This document shows positions 62,051-64,000 of a DNA stretch of 64,000 nt, one piece after another. Position 1 is the first letter of the stretch, and each line of letters begins with the position of its first letter. The notes under the pieces were generated by a model. It was not told the DNA's origin. It saw only the letters and a list, made by a program, of their open reading frames with translations, and searched no databases. A program made the position numbers and the translations under genes. The DNA is from Planctomycetota bacterium (lineage in GTDB: Bacteria > Planctomycetota > UBA1135 > UBA2386): NCBI GenBank assembly GCA_016713175.1, contig JADJPQ010000007.1, positions 186,001 through 250,000 on the forward strand. Reading direction: 5' to 3'.

Positions 62051-63562
62051 TCACGGTCGCAGCAGCACCCGGTTGCCATTGATGCCCAGATACGGCGGCA
62101 CCGCGAACCCTCCCTGCCACCACGTCTCGTAACCGATCGCGAACGGCGCCACCGGCAACTGGATCGCCGCTTGCCCGAGCCCATTGCTGCCGATCGTGCC
62201 GACGAACATGCTGCCGAAGATCGGTTGCGCCAGATACAGCGTTCCCGGTGCCCATGGCAGGCCGCTGTTGCCGAACGACGTGAAGCCGGCGAACGGCGTT
62301 CCTGGTGGCCCCAGCGCCCGGAACACCAGCCACGTCGGCCAGGGACCGCCGACGTGGGCGACGCCGGACGCATACAGATACAGCGACCAGAACTCGTCGG
62401 GCCCGAGATCGGGGCCATTGCCCTGAAAGCGCGGATTGCCCTCGAAGTCGGCCAGCAGCGTCGTCGCCGTCGGATCACCCGCGTCGACCGCCGGTGACCC
62501 CGGCAGCAACCGATAGTCGTTGCCCTGCGCATCGACGAACCCCGGCGCGACGTTGCGATTGCCGCCGGCAGCGACCAGATTGGCCTGCTGGACGATGTTG
62601 TTGCCGAACGTGTAGTTCGCCGCGTTGTAGTGCGGGCAGTCGTTGACGTTGCCCCAGAAGATCGAGTTCTCGACGCGGACGGTGCGCGTGCCGGCCAGGC
62701 CGGTCGGGTTGTCGACGATGCCGCCGAGGTCATTGGTCGGCAGGCCGATCGTGCGCGTGCCGGACTTGCGGAACAGGCAGTGCTCGGCGCGCACCGCGAC
62801 CGTGCCGTTGTTCTGCGTGCCCATCCGGATGCCGTACAGGCCATGATCGATCAGGCGGACGCCACGGAGGTTGGCTGCGATGGTGCCGCCCAGCGAGATC
62901 AGATCGGCGCCGACCCAGGCGCCGCTCAGCACGCCGTGATCGACGAGCAGCGTGGTCACCGAGGTGCCGCGTGCGGTGATCCGCAGTTGTTCGTCGAGCC
63001 CGCGCAGCGTGCATCGGTCGTAGGCGATCGTCGCGACCGTGTTGCCGGCGATCACCGCTTCGAGATCGCGGTAGTGATCACAGACACAGTCCTCGAGCCG
63101 CAGGTCGAGCGTGCCCGTGCCCTGCGGCGCATCGACGGCCACCGCGATGTAGGCACTGCCTTCGATCAGCAGCCCGCGCAGCGTCACGGCCACCGGACCA
63201 TTGCCGCGACCGCCGACGACGAGCGCGGGTGTGTGGCCCGCGCCGGTCGGTGGTCCGGCGATCTGCACCGACTGCATGCCGCGCACCGTGGTGGCCGGAT
63301 CGGCCTCGACCACGCAGCTGTCGGGCAACGCAATCGGGAACGTCTCGGCCGGGTCGGTGTACGCGCCGGCACGCAGCCGAAACGTCGCCGGACCCGCGGG
63401 GCCGACGGCGCTTATCGCGTAGGTCAACGTGCGCAGCGGGTTGGTCTGGCCGCCGCCGCCAGGGGCGTCGTTGCCATTCACGGGATCGATGTAGGTCTGG
63501 GCTCCGCCGGCAGCGCACAACAGGGCCAGCGCCGCGAGCAAGCCGCGAATGCGATCGTTCAT
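62051..63562 (-). CDS. Secreted right-handed beta-helix protein
   Basis: A 503-residue exported protein. The signal peptide is MNDRIRGLLAALALLCAAGGAQ. A right-handed parallel beta-helix domain (about 25-340) opens with YIDPVNGNDAPGGGGQTNPLRTL, typical of pectate-lyase-like folds, and contains repeats such as ISLGGTIAANLRGVRLIDHGLYGIRMG and TVRVENSIFWGNVNDC. GNDYRLLPGSPAVDAGD is the standard end of such helices. A C-terminal ~100-residue module with LGPPGTPFAGFTSF and LGQAAIQLPVAP resembles the end of the neighbouring secreted proteins. A GGAGG precedes the ATG. The substrate is unknown. Confidence 0.85.
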   Translation of the reverse strand: MNDRIRGLLAALALLCAAGGAQTYIDPVNGNDAPGGGGQTNPLRTLTYAISAVGPAGPATFRLRAGAYTDPAETFPIALPDSCVVEADPATTVRGMQSVQIAGPPTGAGHTPALVVGGRGNGPVAVTLRGLLIEGSAYIAVAVDAPQGTGTLDLRLEDCVCDHYRDLEAVIAGNTVATIAYDRCTLRGLDEQLRITARGTSVTTLLVDHGVLSGAWVGADLISLGGTIAANLRGVRLIDHGLYGIRMGTQNNGTVAVRAEHCLFRKSGTRTIGLPTNDLGGIVDNPTGLAGTRTVRVENSIFWGNVNDCPHYNAANYTFGNNIVQQANLVAAGGNRNVAPGFVDAQGNDYRLLPGSPAVDAGDPTATTLLADFEGNPRFQGNGPDLGPDEFWSLYLYASGVAHVGGPWPTWLVFRALGPPGTPFAGFTSFGNSGLPWAPGTLYLAQPIFGSMFVGTIGSNGLGQAAIQLPVAPFAIGYETWWQGGFAVPPYLGINGNRVLLRP

Positions 63563-63577
63563 GTGCCTCCGCGTCGC

Positions 63578-64000
63578 TCAGTAGAACTTGGTGATCAACG
63601 TGTTGACACCGACGTTGATGCCGCCGGTCGGGCCGAGGCTGCCCGAACTCGACACCCGCGAACAGCTCGGTGCCGGGAACGGTCCGACCCAGTTGTGCAT
63701 CGCCATCTGGCTCGCGGTCATGCCGAACGGATTCGCCGCGGCATCCAGGCCGATGATCTGCGAGAACGCCGTCAGACCCACCAACCCGACGTTCACCGGC
63801 ACCGGGAGCTGGATCGACACCGTACCGGTGGCGCTGGCGGTGAATGGCGCCACGTAGAGCACGTCGAGATAGATCGTGCAGGTGCCCGACGGCGCGGTGT
63901 CACTGGTCGGGATCATCGCCGGTAGCGGCACGCCGACCGCAGTCCAGAACGCCGTGTCGAAGCCGAGCACGTGGAACACCGCGCCATTGGCCTGCAGTTG
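63578..64000 (-). CDS. Partial secreted protein, C-terminal module (5' end outside window)
   Basis: The last ~140 residues of a gene that reads from beyond the right edge. The frame is open to base 64000 (LQANGAVFHVLGFD). The visible part has ASATGTVSIQLPVPVNVGLVGLTAFSQ and MTASQMAMHNW, the terminal beta-rich module also seen in the secreted proteins at 3074-5362 and 62051-63562. It ends FY-stop. A start could be drawn at 63979 (GTG), but the open frame and the module's truncated front argue for a larger protein. It ends 15 bases before the beta-helix gene on the same strand and may be cotranscribed. Confidence 0.7.
   Translation of the reverse strand, partial: QLQANGAVFHVLGFDTAFWTAVGVPLPAMIPTSDTAPSGTCTIYLDVLYVAPFTASATGTVSIQLPVPVNVGLVGLTAFSQIIGLDAAANPFGMTASQMAMHNWVGPFPAPSCSRVSSSGSLGPTGGINVGVNTLITKFY

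Overview
The window is high-GC, densely coding bacterial DNA that most likely comes from the Planctomycetota. This is inferred from gene content: a membrane Ser/Thr kinase overlapping an ECF sigma factor, several large secreted proteins (VIT-VWA, FG-GAP, Kelch remnant, beta-helix), TPR/HEAT membrane proteins, and a double-length UvrA of the kind I recall from Chlamydiae, another PVC phylum. There is no rRNA, insertion sequence, prophage or CRISPR array. There is one tRNA, Leu(CAA).

Layout. 0.4-9.4 kb: a small exported repeat protein, an ECF sigma factor, a degraded Kelch gene end, a large secreted protein, the kinase/ECF pair and an unknown gene. 9.5-20 kb: a repair-type operon with overlapping start and stop codons, made of a 1959-residue tandem UvrA, an XPB helicase and a helicase-associated protein whose frame runs into corA. 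20-25 kb: thiE (frameshifted), a signal-peptidase-like protein, thiL, tsaE, an ECF sigma factor and a possible unusual anti-sigma. 25-34.7 kb: a 1399-residue CAP/cyclase-fold/HEAT protein, a methyltransferase, an Nth-like protein without the usual catalytic residues, a VIT-VWA protein, a quinone oxidoreductase and a lipoprotein. 34.8-45 kb: sucCD, tatA, a polyprenyl synthase, a cytochrome c maturation cluster (ResB/CcsA), folD and rhomboid. 45-50 kb: the lipid operon rpmF-plsX-fabH-fabG-acpP-fabF, with a promoter, a structured leader and a U8 terminator. 50-56 kb: an ROK kinase, ddl and two TPR membrane proteins. 56-61 kb: an FG-GAP protein with an in-frame UGA, tRNA-Leu, guaB and guaA. 61-64 kb: a methyltransferase and two secreted proteins, the last cut by the window edge.

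The two points most worth following are these. (1) The FG-GAP gene at 56151-57509 continues in the same frame through a single UGA. A 7-bp hairpin with a G in its loop starts 12 nt after the UGA, which makes it a candidate selenoprotein with a Sec-Cys pair. (2) The coupled operon joins a four-ATPase UvrA to an XPB helicase. Also notable are FolD with Gln at the catalytic Lys position, and -10-like hexamers placed so close to start codons that several mRNAs are probably leaderless or nearly so.
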